Shown in pieces: positions 22,626 through 30,266 of a stretch of DNA of 31,886 nucleotides. Made by a program: the position numbers and the translations under genes. Where the stretch lies: IMG/VR virus record IMGVR_UViG_3300044641_001317, positions 1 through 31,886 of that record; one strand, 5' to 3'. The stretch's first letter is position 1. Each line of letters begins with the position of its first letter. This DNA comes from a virus. The notes beneath the pieces are model-generated. The model ran no database searches. It worked only from the letters and a program-made list of their open reading frames with translations, and was not told the DNA's origin.

Positions 22626-23587
22626 GCTTCTCTTTCCAAATCTAAAGTTACGCAGTGGAATCCTCCACTAAGAGTTCTTTGATGCCTCATTGGAAGCATT
22701 GCACATTCTATGCCATATGTTTCTAAAATTTTTCTAGTTGGATGTTGATGTTCTTCAAGAGCAACTAGATTTGGAGAAACACTAAACAAATTCATGTTAC
22801 ACCACTCTGAGGCATTATTATAACCTGGATAGTATCCAATGTCTACTGGGTCTGGCGCATTGATAATTTCCCAAGTATTAAATGGATATGGAAGCATATC
22901 TCTATGTTTTACTCTTGTTGGATTTACCATCATCAAACCCTCACGTAAAAAAGCTATAGTAGTATCAATATGAACAAAAGTGTAGATATCTTTTACAATC
23001 CTAACTGTTGCAGAAGAACCCAGATTATTTTGTAGAATAGTTGCTCCAGCAACGTTACCGCTATTTGAGATTAAATACAAAACTTCTTCATTAGCACGAA
23101 TTGCATTTGCAGCATCAAATGCTGGGGTTAACTCAGTTAGTGCTAGTACTGAAGGATCACCAATACAAGATTCATCATATAAATCATCATGATATGAACA
23201 GGGAATTTCTATTGTTCTTGGAATATGGTGAGAAAAAGACCTCCAATTACCTCTTCTTGCTCTCAAAGGTTGTGGAGTTGCCAAGGATAATTCACCATGA
23301 ACAAATACACAATCCCTTGGACAATAATTATAATATTTTGTAGGTTCTCTATTTGGTCTTAAAACTTCAACATTTTCACCAACTAAAAAATTACAAAAAG
23401 TTTCAAGATCTTCATTTGCCTCATCAATTACTTGTTGTGGATATAATCCCGTTTTAACATCAGATACATCTTGAATTCCAGCATAATTAATTGTCCTTAA
23501 ACTTTTATCCATTGTTGGGATAGTTGCATGATCTGCAACACCAACAATAACTTTTTTTAGTTTATCCCATTCGTTTTTTGCGTACAT
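22622..23587 (-). CDS. Amidinotransferase, glycine amidinotransferase (GATM/StrB) family
   Basis: The 321-residue protein is a full-length member of the family that moves the amidino group of arginine to an amine acceptor. Landmarks in order are RDCVFVHG (Asp92), PAFDAANAIRANEEV with Asp158, SNSGNVAG (174-181), HIDTTIAFLREGLMMVNPTR with catalytic His206, and SGGFHCVTLDL with nucleophile Cys312. These align by eye with the Asp/His/Cys triad of human GATM. Acceptors in the family include glycine and aminocyclitol phosphates (StrB). It overlaps the dehydrogenase by 4 bases and sits with glycosyltransferases, so an amino-sugar acceptor is a possibility. An unusual gene for a phage. Confidence 0.9.
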   Translation of the reverse strand: MYAKNEWDKLKKVIVGVADHATIPTMDKSLRTINYAGIQDVSDVKTGLYPQQVIDEANEDLETFCNFLVGENVEVLRPNREPTKYYNYCPRDCVFVHGELSLATPQPLRARRGNWRSFSHHIPRTIEIPCSYHDDLYDESCIGDPSVLALTELTPAFDAANAIRANEEVLYLISNSGNVAGATILQNNLGSSATVRIVKDIYTFVHIDTTIAFLREGLMMVNPTRVKHRDMLPYPFNTWEIINAPDPVDIGYYPGYNNASEWCNMNLFSVSPNLVALEEHQHPTRKILETYGIECAMLPMRHQRTLSGGFHCVTLDLEREA

Positions 23588-23590
23588 AAT

Positions 23591-24391
23591 TCAACTCGTA
23601 GTTAAAACCATTTTGTGGTCATTTTCTTTTCCATATGTAAAGAAGTCATCTAATGTAAATTTTAGATGTTCCTTCATCCACCAATAATAATATGCACATC
23701 TAGATTTTTTATGGTGAATTCTATTTATTTCTATACCAAACTCTGTGCTTGAAGATTTAATATTTGTGGTTATTAAAGGTATAGAATACGTTCTTCCAGT
23801 ATGTCCGATGAGATAATCTACTGTTGTAGAACTCTTATTAAACTTATCAATTGATACAACTTTATCAAATCTATACTTATCTCCATAACAATGCAATTCT
23901 AAAATTTTTTCAACGTATTCTCTAGTCAACATGACTGGTCCAAAATAACTATGTCTTAATTTTGGATGTAAAAAGAAAGGGATAAACTCTTCAGATTCAA
24001 ATCCAAGTTGAATACAATCCCAATCATAGGGAAGTCTACTCATTAAGTAATTCCAATCAAAATTCCAATATTCAAATAAATTCAAATCATAGTCATCTTC
24101 CATTAACAACAAATAATCATCTTGTTTAGTATTAATCCACCGTTTAAGGAATTCTAAATGAGTAACCGCATTCCCTAAGGCATATGCAGGTATACCAGTT
24201 ACTTTACCCACAACAAAGTCAGAACCCCATTCATTTAATTCAGAAGCTAGAAATTTAGATGCAGATACTCTTGTAAATTTTAACTTCCAGTAATCAAACT
24301 GGTCTTCCATATATTCTTTTCTGTCAATCCTATTGTCTAGATTAACATAATATATGTGAGGAAAATTATTAAATCTATTTTTTAAATCCAT
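23591..24391 (-). CDS. GT25-like glycosyltransferase, copy 1 (complete motifs)
   Basis: A 266-residue protein resembling LPS/procollagen glycosyltransferases of family GT25: IYYVNLDNRIDRKEYMEDQF (about 13-32) matches the N-terminal INLD.R.DR motif and LLLMEDDYDL (about 93-102) the acidic EDD motif used for metal and sugar nucleotide. Shared with its four paralogues are LPYDWDCIQLGF, FFLHPK, VDYLIGHTGRTYSIPL and a C-terminal YYYWW...FFTYGK. No signal peptide or membrane helix is seen. It follows copy 2 by 5 bases. Sugar donor and acceptor are unknown. Confidence 0.82.
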   Translation of the reverse strand: MDLKNRFNNFPHIYYVNLDNRIDRKEYMEDQFDYWKLKFTRVSASKFLASELNEWGSDFVVGKVTGIPAYALGNAVTHLEFLKRWINTKQDDYLLLMEDDYDLNLFEYWNFDWNYLMSRLPYDWDCIQLGFESEEFIPFFLHPKLRHSYFGPVMLTREYVEKILELHCYGDKYRFDKVVSIDKFNKSSTTVDYLIGHTGRTYSIPLITTNIKSSSTEFGIEINRIHHKKSRCAYYYWWMKEHLKFTLDDFFTYGKENDHKMVLTTS

Positions 24392-24396
24392 AACGA

Positions 24397-25197
24397 TTAA
24401 AAATACTTAGATACTTTCTTAATCATCCCAACGTCGTTTTGTTTTCCATATGTAAATATCTCATCAAAACTATGTCGTTTACTATCATTCCTCCACCAAT
24501 CATAGTAAGCAAGTCTTGATGCTTTTGTAATAATATATCTTTTAGTTGTTTTATCAAAAAAATCTGTATGGTTTGGAAACATTGGCAAACAATATGTTTT
24601 TCCACAATGTCCCAAAAAATAGTCTACTGTGCCAGACTTTAATCCATAATTTTTATTTGCAATATAGTTTGTAAGATTATATTTTTCTCCTACACAATGA
24701 AGTCTTATTAATTTTTTAACATATCTCCTATTAAGCATCGAGATGCCAAACGTATGAGCTGGCATGATTGGATGTAAGTAGAATGGAATATAATTTATAT
24801 TCTCAAATCCAAGGAGTAAAGAATCCCAATCATAAGGAAGTCTACTCATTAAATATTCCCAATCAAATTGCCAATAAATTTCTAACCCAAAATCTAGAGT
24901 ATCTTTAGAAATTATTAATCTATCTTCTTCAGTATTGTCATACCAATTTTTTAAAAACTCCAATACGCTAATAGCATAAGCTGCTGTAGGTATTGGTAAT
25001 TTATATTCCTTTAAATTAATCAGTAGATTCTTCCATTCAGATACATTATCTTTTGTATATTTAATTGGTACTCTTTCATAATCTTGAACCCGCATATTAC
25101 TTAGATTACGATCCATATGCTCATCCAAATGAGCATGTTCATCATAGTTAAAATAATATACTTTTGGTATTCCTTTTAATTTATCTTTTAAATTCAT
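24397..25197 (-). CDS. GT25-like paralogue, copy 2 (degenerate motifs)
   Basis: 266 residues, clearly paralogous to copy 1: LPYDWDSLLLGFENI, FYLHPIMPAHTFG, VDYFLGHCGKTYCLPM and YYDWW...IFTYGKQND align. The N-terminal NLD.R.DR block is changed to FNYDEHAHLDEH, and the EDD motif is KDTLDF, so the usual metal-binding acids are missing. It may be inactive, accept a different chemistry, or form a complex with another copy. A late motif at 25244-25251 precedes it. Confidence 0.72.
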   Translation of the reverse strand: MNLKDKLKGIPKVYYFNYDEHAHLDEHMDRNLSNMRVQDYERVPIKYTKDNVSEWKNLLINLKEYKLPIPTAAYAISVLEFLKNWYDNTEEDRLIISKDTLDFGLEIYWQFDWEYLMSRLPYDWDSLLLGFENINYIPFYLHPIMPAHTFGISMLNRRYVKKLIRLHCVGEKYNLTNYIANKNYGLKSGTVDYFLGHCGKTYCLPMFPNHTDFFDKTTKRYIITKASRLAYYDWWRNDSKRHSFDEIFTYGKQNDVGMIKKVSKYF

Positions 25198-25243
25198 AAT
25201 AAGTTAGAAACTCTTCTCTACAATTCAGTACTTCTGTTCAAAG

Positions 25244-25251
25244 TATTTATC
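25244..25251 (-). promoter_or_regulatory. Late promoter motif GATAAATA inside the glycosyltransferase array
   Basis: The minus strand reads GACGATAAATACTTTG, in the 70-base gap between copies 3 and 2, about 47 bases upstream of the copy 2 ATG at 25197. It would allow late expression of the left part of the cassette. Confidence 0.6.
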
Positions 25252-25267
25252 GTCCCATAGGGGGAAA

Positions 25268-26170
25268 TTATTTTCTAAAGTAGTCAAGATAAAGTTCCCC
25301 ATATAATTCTACACCTTTATTTGATATATCATATGTCCTAAACCTCTCAGGTTTTAAACTCATTCTCTCATGGTCATCTGATCCATATGTAAAAAATTGA
25401 TCTATAGAATACAAGTCTCGCTCATGTTGCCACCAAAAATAATAAGTATTTCTTGCCATAACATCACCCTCTTCTCTAAAAAATCTTTGGATGACACTAT
25501 TATTTTCAAAACTTCCAAAATTTGGATTGATAGTAATTAAAGGTAAGCAATAAGTTCTTCCAGTATGCACCATAAAATAGTCAACTGTTCCAGATCCAGC
25601 AACATCGTTTTGCCTATTCCATGCAGCATTACAAACAGTATTAACTAGTTTATATTGATCCCCAACGCAATGCAAATCTAATAGCTTCTCAACATAACCT
25701 CGATTTAACAAAACTGGACCAAAGTCATGAGCTGGTTCAATTGGGTGCAAATGAAACTTCAATGCAGTTGGATTTTCAAATCCCATCAAAATGCAATCCC
25801 AATCATAAGGCAATCTTTCTATAAGATCTCTCCAAGAAAAATGCCAACGTTCAATAAGTCCCAAATCATAATCATCTTCCATTAAAATAACATATTGGTC
25901 TTCAGTATTTCTATACCAATCCTTTAGAAAATCCAAATGTGTTATTGCATTTGCGGCAATTGGAACTAACAAGTTATATTCATCAATATCTTTTATTAAA
26001 TGCTTCCACTTACCATTTTCAGATGCTAGATATTTTGTTCCAGAAACTCTAGAGTACTTTATACCATACTTATCAAATTGCTTAACCATCCAATTTTTTC
26101 TATCTAATCTATTATCCAGATTAAAATAGTTTACTAATGGCATCCCATCCAACTTACTTTTTATATCCAT
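25268..26170 (-). CDS. GT25-like glycosyltransferase, copy 3 (complete motifs)
   Basis: A 300-residue paralogue with intact motifs: NYFNLDNRLDRKNWMVKQF, ILMEDDYDLGL, LPYDWDCILMGFENP, FHLHPIEPAHDFG, VDYFMVHTGRTYCLPL and YYFWW...FFTYGSDD. It has a C-terminal extension of about 25 residues (SNKGVELYGELYLDYFRK) that copies 1 and 2 lack. It overlaps copy 4 by 10 bases, so the two are translationally coupled. Confidence 0.82.
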   Translation of the reverse strand: MDIKSKLDGMPLVNYFNLDNRLDRKNWMVKQFDKYGIKYSRVSGTKYLASENGKWKHLIKDIDEYNLLVPIAANAITHLDFLKDWYRNTEDQYVILMEDDYDLGLIERWHFSWRDLIERLPYDWDCILMGFENPTALKFHLHPIEPAHDFGPVLLNRGYVEKLLDLHCVGDQYKLVNTVCNAAWNRQNDVAGSGTVDYFMVHTGRTYCLPLITINPNFGSFENNSVIQRFFREEGDVMARNTYYFWWQHERDLYSIDQFFTYGSDDHERMSLKPERFRTYDISNKGVELYGELYLDYFRK

Positions 26171-27045
26171 ATTAATAACCCTTCAGATTTATCCTTAAAC
26201 ACATAAGGTTTTTTAGTGGATATATCAAACATTACCTCCATTCTCCATTCATCATTTTTATTATAATGAAAAAATTCAAATGCAGAATATGATTTACTTC
26301 TCACATTCCACCAGTATTCTGTAGCTTCTGAAGATAATTTATCAACCAAATCGTTAACAGTATCACTACCAATAAATTTTTCATTCAAAGAAAATATTGG
26401 CAACGTATATGTTATTCCAATATCATAAAAGAAATTGTGCAACCCACCATACTCAAAATTGGGTATTGATTTATCTGGAGTAGTGTAATGAAGTAAAAAT
26501 TTACCATTTCTATAATGGTAATGCTTAATTCTTTTAGCAAAATAACGAGTAATCATGTAGCAATGACAAGACCCACTATCAGATTCCCATGGGTGCAAGT
26601 GCATTTTTATTCTTCGTTCAGCAGAACTAAAAAGTTGAATACAATCCCAATTATATGGAAGATTTTTTGTTAATAAATCCCAATTAAAAAACCAGTTATT
26701 AACAATATCAAACTTAATAATATCCTCCATAAAAATACAAGTCTCTGATTCATTTGAATCATACCAATCAATGATTGATTGTAAAGTATTTAAAGTTAAT
26801 GCTAGTTCTGATGGAGACTGAACTAATTCTTTGTCCAAAACAAGATGCTTCCAATCATCATAGTTATCTTCACGGTATATCTTTCTATATCTACTAAAGT
26901 TAGAAATTCCCCAAGATTTAAATTGGTTCTGCATATATTCATTTTTTTCAACATCATCCTCATGATTTAAATAGATTATTTTAGGAATACCAACTAATCT
27001 ATTGGTTATAGCATTACATGCTATTTCTAATTCTTCTTCAATCAT
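26161..27045 (-). CDS. GT25-like paralogue, copy 4 (diverged motifs)
   Basis: 294 residues. It keeps IIYLNHEDDVEKNEYMQNQF, LPYNWDCIQLF, MHLHPWESDSG, ITYTLPIFSLN and EYWW...FFHYNKND, but the acidic motif reads MEDIIKF instead of EDDYD, and the first motif is NHEDDVEK rather than NLDNRLDR. An extra N-terminal helix (MIEEELEIACNAITNRL) is present. It overlaps copies 3 and 5 by 10 and 4 bases. Activity is uncertain. Confidence 0.72.
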   Translation of the reverse strand: MIEEELEIACNAITNRLVGIPKIIYLNHEDDVEKNEYMQNQFKSWGISNFSRYRKIYREDNYDDWKHLVLDKELVQSPSELALTLNTLQSIIDWYDSNESETCIFMEDIIKFDIVNNWFFNWDLLTKNLPYNWDCIQLFSSAERRIKMHLHPWESDSGSCHCYMITRYFAKRIKHYHYRNGKFLLHYTTPDKSIPNFEYGGLHNFFYDIGITYTLPIFSLNEKFIGSDTVNDLVDKLSSEATEYWWNVRSKSYSAFEFFHYNKNDEWRMEVMFDISTKKPYVFKDKSEGLLIWI

Positions 27046-27920
27046 TTTGGCAACACCTTTTTATCATACTGTGGCAACTGTACTTGCATCATCTCATGAA
27101 CAGATCCACCATAACTCAGGATATCATCTGCAGTATATTTGTGACTATTATTTTCCCACCATTTTTTTATACATGATGTAGCCAAAATATCATAGATTTT
27201 ATTGTGATATGCACTGATTATAGGATCATACTCTTCATCATTTTCTATATTTTCAATCTTATTATCTGGTGCAATAGCTAGTTTAGGATCTAAACAAAAC
27301 AAAGGTAACGTGTAAGACTTTCCTATTTGATAGAGCAAAAAGTCATCACTACTATAGGATTCCCTAGGAACTTTCATATCCCTAAGACTATTATCAAGTT
27401 TAAATGTGCCATCAGATTTTAAATGTACTTTGATTAGTTTTTCAACAAAAAATCTATTAACAATAAAACAAGCAGCAGAGGAACTATGCCACTCTCTTGG
27501 ATGCAAATGCATCTTTAACACATGATCGTGACAATAATAAAATTGAACAATGTCCCAATTATACGGCAAACTCTTCATCACCATTTCCCAATCAAAAGGC
27601 CAATATTCAACTAAGTCAAAACAAAGGTCATCTTGAACTATCATGCAAACATCAGATATCCCAGACTCATACCATTCAATTAAGGTAGTAAATTCATTCA
27701 TTACAATTGATGCATCAGATGGTGCAAGAAGCATCAAATCTAATTTATGTGCCCATTCATCTATTTTTGCTGTTGAAAATCTAGAGGCAGAGACTCTAGT
27801 AAAATCAGTTATTCCCCATTTTTTAAATTGACCCTCGATATGTTCTTTTCTATCCAATCTATGGTCTAGGTTCAAATAAAAAATAGGAGGCAAACCTTTT
27901 AATTTATTATCTAAATTCAT
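27042..27920 (-). CDS. GT25-like glycosyltransferase, copy 5
   Basis: 292 residues with FYLNLDHRLDRKEHIEGQF at the N-terminus and MIVQDDLCFDLVEYW (QDD in place of EDD). LPYNWDIVQFY, MHLHPREWHSS, GKSYTLPLFCLDP and KWW...ILSYGG match the other copies. Its first motif is canonical and its second nearly so, so activity is plausible. An acidic insert (NKIENIENDEEYDP) lies before the C-terminal WW motif. It overlaps the aminotransferase gene by 4 bases. Confidence 0.78.
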   Translation of the reverse strand: MNLDNKLKGLPPIFYLNLDHRLDRKEHIEGQFKKWGITDFTRVSASRFSTAKIDEWAHKLDLMLLAPSDASIVMNEFTTLIEWYESGISDVCMIVQDDLCFDLVEYWPFDWEMVMKSLPYNWDIVQFYYCHDHVLKMHLHPREWHSSSAACFIVNRFFVEKLIKVHLKSDGTFKLDNSLRDMKVPRESYSSDDFLLYQIGKSYTLPLFCLDPKLAIAPDNKIENIENDEEYDPIISAYHNKIYDILATSCIKKWWENNSHKYTADDILSYGGSVHEMMQVQLPQYDKKVLPK

Positions 27921-28519
27921 TTTTTAAATACCTCCATATTAGGCAAGAAGGGATAATCCAAATATTGAAATCTTTTTGGTTTTTTAAATGCCACATCATT
28001 AAATTTTTGAATGCCTAAAGATGCAGTTTCTGGCGTCATATAATAATGATAACCAATCATATCTATATTCTGTTCTCCCCATGGTTTATCGTTAGTTCTT
28101 CCATCATAAACCATTTTTTTAAGCGTCGTATATGCCTCCTTATCATCCAATAATATAATTCCACCACGACCAAGATTTAAATGCTTCTTAAATTGAAAAC
28201 TAATGCACATATATGTACCAGGAATATATGTATTCTGCTCCCATAAAACCGCAGCATCAATTATATTAGTATTCCAAAGATAATAATAATCTGTCCAAAT
28301 ATAATTTTTTTTCCATGTCCATTTTATACCCAATTTTTCAGCAGTAAATGGAATAGAAATATAAGTGTGCTCTGGTATTTGTATATCATTATACTTTTCA
28401 TATCTAAGACATAACTCTATAGCATGAGTACAACAATCCGTTGCCACAGCATAAGGTGCATTAAAAAAATTAGATATTATTTTTTCAAACCTATTAACTA
28501 CATCAAATTCCATTTTCAT
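27917..28519 (-). CDS. Short DegT/DnrJ/EryC1-family sugar aminotransferase-like protein
   Basis: About 200 residues from the ATG at 28519 (MKMEFDVVNRFEKIISNFF). An ATG at 28537 would overlap the upstream gene more, and GAGGA lies 11 bases before the chosen one. Family landmarks: VATDCCTHAIELCL (cofactor pocket), IPEHTYISIPFTAEKLG, IIDAAVLW with the Asp that contacts PLP nitrogen, and ISFQFKKHLNLGRGGIIL with the PLP-binding Lys. Usual members have about 370-400 residues, so roughly half of the small domain is missing. It may be a minimal form, or need a partner. It would aminate a keto sugar in this cassette. Confidence 0.72.
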   Translation of the reverse strand: MKMEFDVVNRFEKIISNFFNAPYAVATDCCTHAIELCLRYEKYNDIQIPEHTYISIPFTAEKLGIKWTWKKNYIWTDYYYLWNTNIIDAAVLWEQNTYIPGTYMCISFQFKKHLNLGRGGIILLDDKEAYTTLKKMVYDGRTNDKPWGEQNIDMIGYHYYMTPETASLGIQKFNDVAFKKPKRFQYLDYPFLPNMEVFKK

Positions 28520-29234
28520 AAAGATTGTAATCCTCACTATACAAATTGTTAAATTCTTCTAAATCTGGTTCAACATAGTCTTGATATATTTTTTTACATA
28601 TTGAACTGTAATTGGGCATAAAATATTTTGAATTTCTTAAATGAGGAATTTCAAATGATTTATATTTTACTCTTTCAATATCATCTTGAATATTAGTTCT
28701 TATAAAATTATTAACTTTAAATGTCATATCTCCTTCCAATTTTATTAATTTAAGATTTCCTTTGTTCTCAAGACACAATCTTAGAAATAATTTTTGAGGA
28801 GCTGTATGTTCATCATAGATGTACTTTTTATTTTTAACTTGTTTAACAACCCATTCAATAGGTGGTTTATATCTACACATAAATTCATTCAATCCAGATA
28901 TCCATCTTTTAGTAGGATCCCTAGTAATTGCAAAGAATATATGTTCAGATTCTACAAAATATTGTGCTAAAAAATCTGGGTCTTTTGCTCTTGGTAATTT
29001 ATCTAATGGGATGAAATTTGGACAATGAGCATTAAATGCTGTAGTAATAGAAGTACTACCACACTTATCAACATGCATAAAAACTAATTTATAATTTTTT
29101 GCCCAGTAGCAATTTACAAATCCTTCTTTATGAATAACTTGTCCATCTATACCTTTTTGTAACTTAAAAGTAAATGCAGAGCAATGTTTTGAACATTGTT
29201 CTACAATATCATCTATGACTGCTCTTCTTTTCAT
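28503..29234 (-). CDS. Sulfotransferase-like protein
   Basis: 243 residues. KLVFMHVDKCGSTSITTAF (about residues 49-67) fits the 5'-phosphosulfate loop, and FAITRDPTKRWISGLNEF (about 101-118) the 3'-phosphate loop (RDP..R..S) of PAPS-dependent sulfotransferases. No signal peptide or membrane helix is present, so it is cytoplasmic, unlike Golgi-type relatives. It would transfer sulfate from PAPS to a carbohydrate or protein tyrosine. It overlaps an oxygenase by 4 bases and the aminotransferase by about 17, in the glycan cassette. Confidence 0.78.
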   Translation of the reverse strand: MKRRAVIDDIVEQCSKHCSAFTFKLQKGIDGQVIHKEGFVNCYWAKNYKLVFMHVDKCGSTSITTAFNAHCPNFIPLDKLPRAKDPDFLAQYFVESEHIFFAITRDPTKRWISGLNEFMCRYKPPIEWVVKQVKNKKYIYDEHTAPQKLFLRLCLENKGNLKLIKLEGDMTFKVNNFIRTNIQDDIERVKYKSFEIPHLRNSKYFMPNYSSICKKIYQDYVEPDLEEFNNLYSEDYNLYENGI

Positions 29235-29746
29235 ATCGTTGCTGTTATCTGCATTGTATATCTATTTTCATCTCCAAGGTTTGCTGCCATATGTGGTGCA
29301 TCTCCTCTCCACATATAACAATCACCCTTCTTCCAATTAACAATTGGTGTTCGGTTCAATTCAAAATAATGCCCAGATTTCCAGTCATTTAAAAAGATTA
29401 AAAATCTACACACATTATTTTGGTCTTCAATATTATATACCTTTCTATATCTAGGATACGTATCTTGGTGTTCTGGCATAATAGTTCCAGGTGGCATACA
29501 ATATACGGACAAAGAAGTATTTTTTACTTGATGTTCCTTTTTAATTTCATTCACAATATCATGACACCATTGTGGAACTCCTCTATATTCTTCCCTTAAA
29601 AGACCAGTATAGTTCACATACAAATGCCCCAATGATTTCCACCGATTAACGGTTTCATCATCAGGGAATTGTCTTCTATCTGGATATTCTATATTAGTAT
29701 AATCTCCGATTATATCGGGATTTATGCTTTTTACTCTATAATTCAT
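29231..29746 (-). CDS. 2-oxoglutarate/Fe(II)-type oxygenase (second copy)
   Basis: 171 residues. The iron ligands fit His93 and Asp95 (IMPEHQDTYPRYRKVYN) with His152 (GDAPHMAANLG), and Arg162 (NRYTMQITATI) as the 2-oxoglutarate contact. The core strand pattern (RFLIFLNDWKSGHYFEL) fits a double-stranded beta-helix. Distinct in sequence from the other two oxygenases in the window. It overlaps both neighbours by 4 bases. Substrate unknown. Confidence 0.8.
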   Translation of the reverse strand: MNYRVKSINPDIIGDYTNIEYPDRRQFPDDETVNRWKSLGHLYVNYTGLLREEYRGVPQWCHDIVNEIKKEHQVKNTSLSVYCMPPGTIMPEHQDTYPRYRKVYNIEDQNNVCRFLIFLNDWKSGHYFELNRTPIVNWKKGDCYMWRGDAPHMAANLGDENRYTMQITATI

Positions 29747-30264
29747 TGTGGTAAATATATATTATTTTGATTTTTACTGTACCAACAAGGCAAAGTATAC
29801 CTCTCACCACTTATTACTTTAGTGACTCCATGATAAGTACGAGAACTAAAAAATATTATTTTACCTTTTTTAGGGTTACATGTAAAGTTATCACTTGGGA
29901 AGTATGTCTTTCCTCCAGTAAAATTATCGTTTAAATATAAAACAGAACTATAGTCTCGATGATTTTGGTCTTGATGAACTTCCATATCTATTCCAGGGAG
30001 CATTTGAACAATGCTCCAATATTCCAAATATAAATTTACATCTAAGTTATCCCTATAAAATAATTTAGATAAAGTTTGAATGGATTTAATTTGAAGTATA
30101 AGAAGATTGGATAATAGTATCTTATCTTCAACTAAGTAAGGACACAAAGTTTTATCTTCAAAATAACCTTCTAGATGTATATTCCTAAAATTAGTATTAT
30201 TAAAGTATTTTACTAAGTCATCACATATAGACTCATCTAAAAAATTTTCTATTTCGTAAATCAC
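29743..30264 (-). CDS. 2-oxoglutarate/Fe(II) oxygenase, prolyl 4-hydroxylase-like
   Basis: 173 residues. MEVHQDQNHRDYSSVLYLND, then FTGGKTYFPSDNFTCNPKKG and RTYHGVTKVISGERYTLPCW, give His97, Asp99, His145 and Arg155, the standard iron and co-substrate residues of the P4H family, including the GG.T.F strand. Related enzymes are frequent in cyanophages with unknown targets. It starts 2 bases after the gp41 stop codon, so it is the first gene of the cassette and is co-transcribed with the helicase. Confidence 0.88.
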   Translation of the reverse strand: MIYEIENFLDESICDDLVKYFNNTNFRNIHLEGYFEDKTLCPYLVEDKILLSNLLILQIKSIQTLSKLFYRDNLDVNLYLEYWSIVQMLPGIDMEVHQDQNHRDYSSVLYLNDNFTGGKTYFPSDNFTCNPKKGKIIFFSSRTYHGVTKVISGERYTLPCWYSKNQNNIYLPQ

Positions 30265-30266
30265 AT

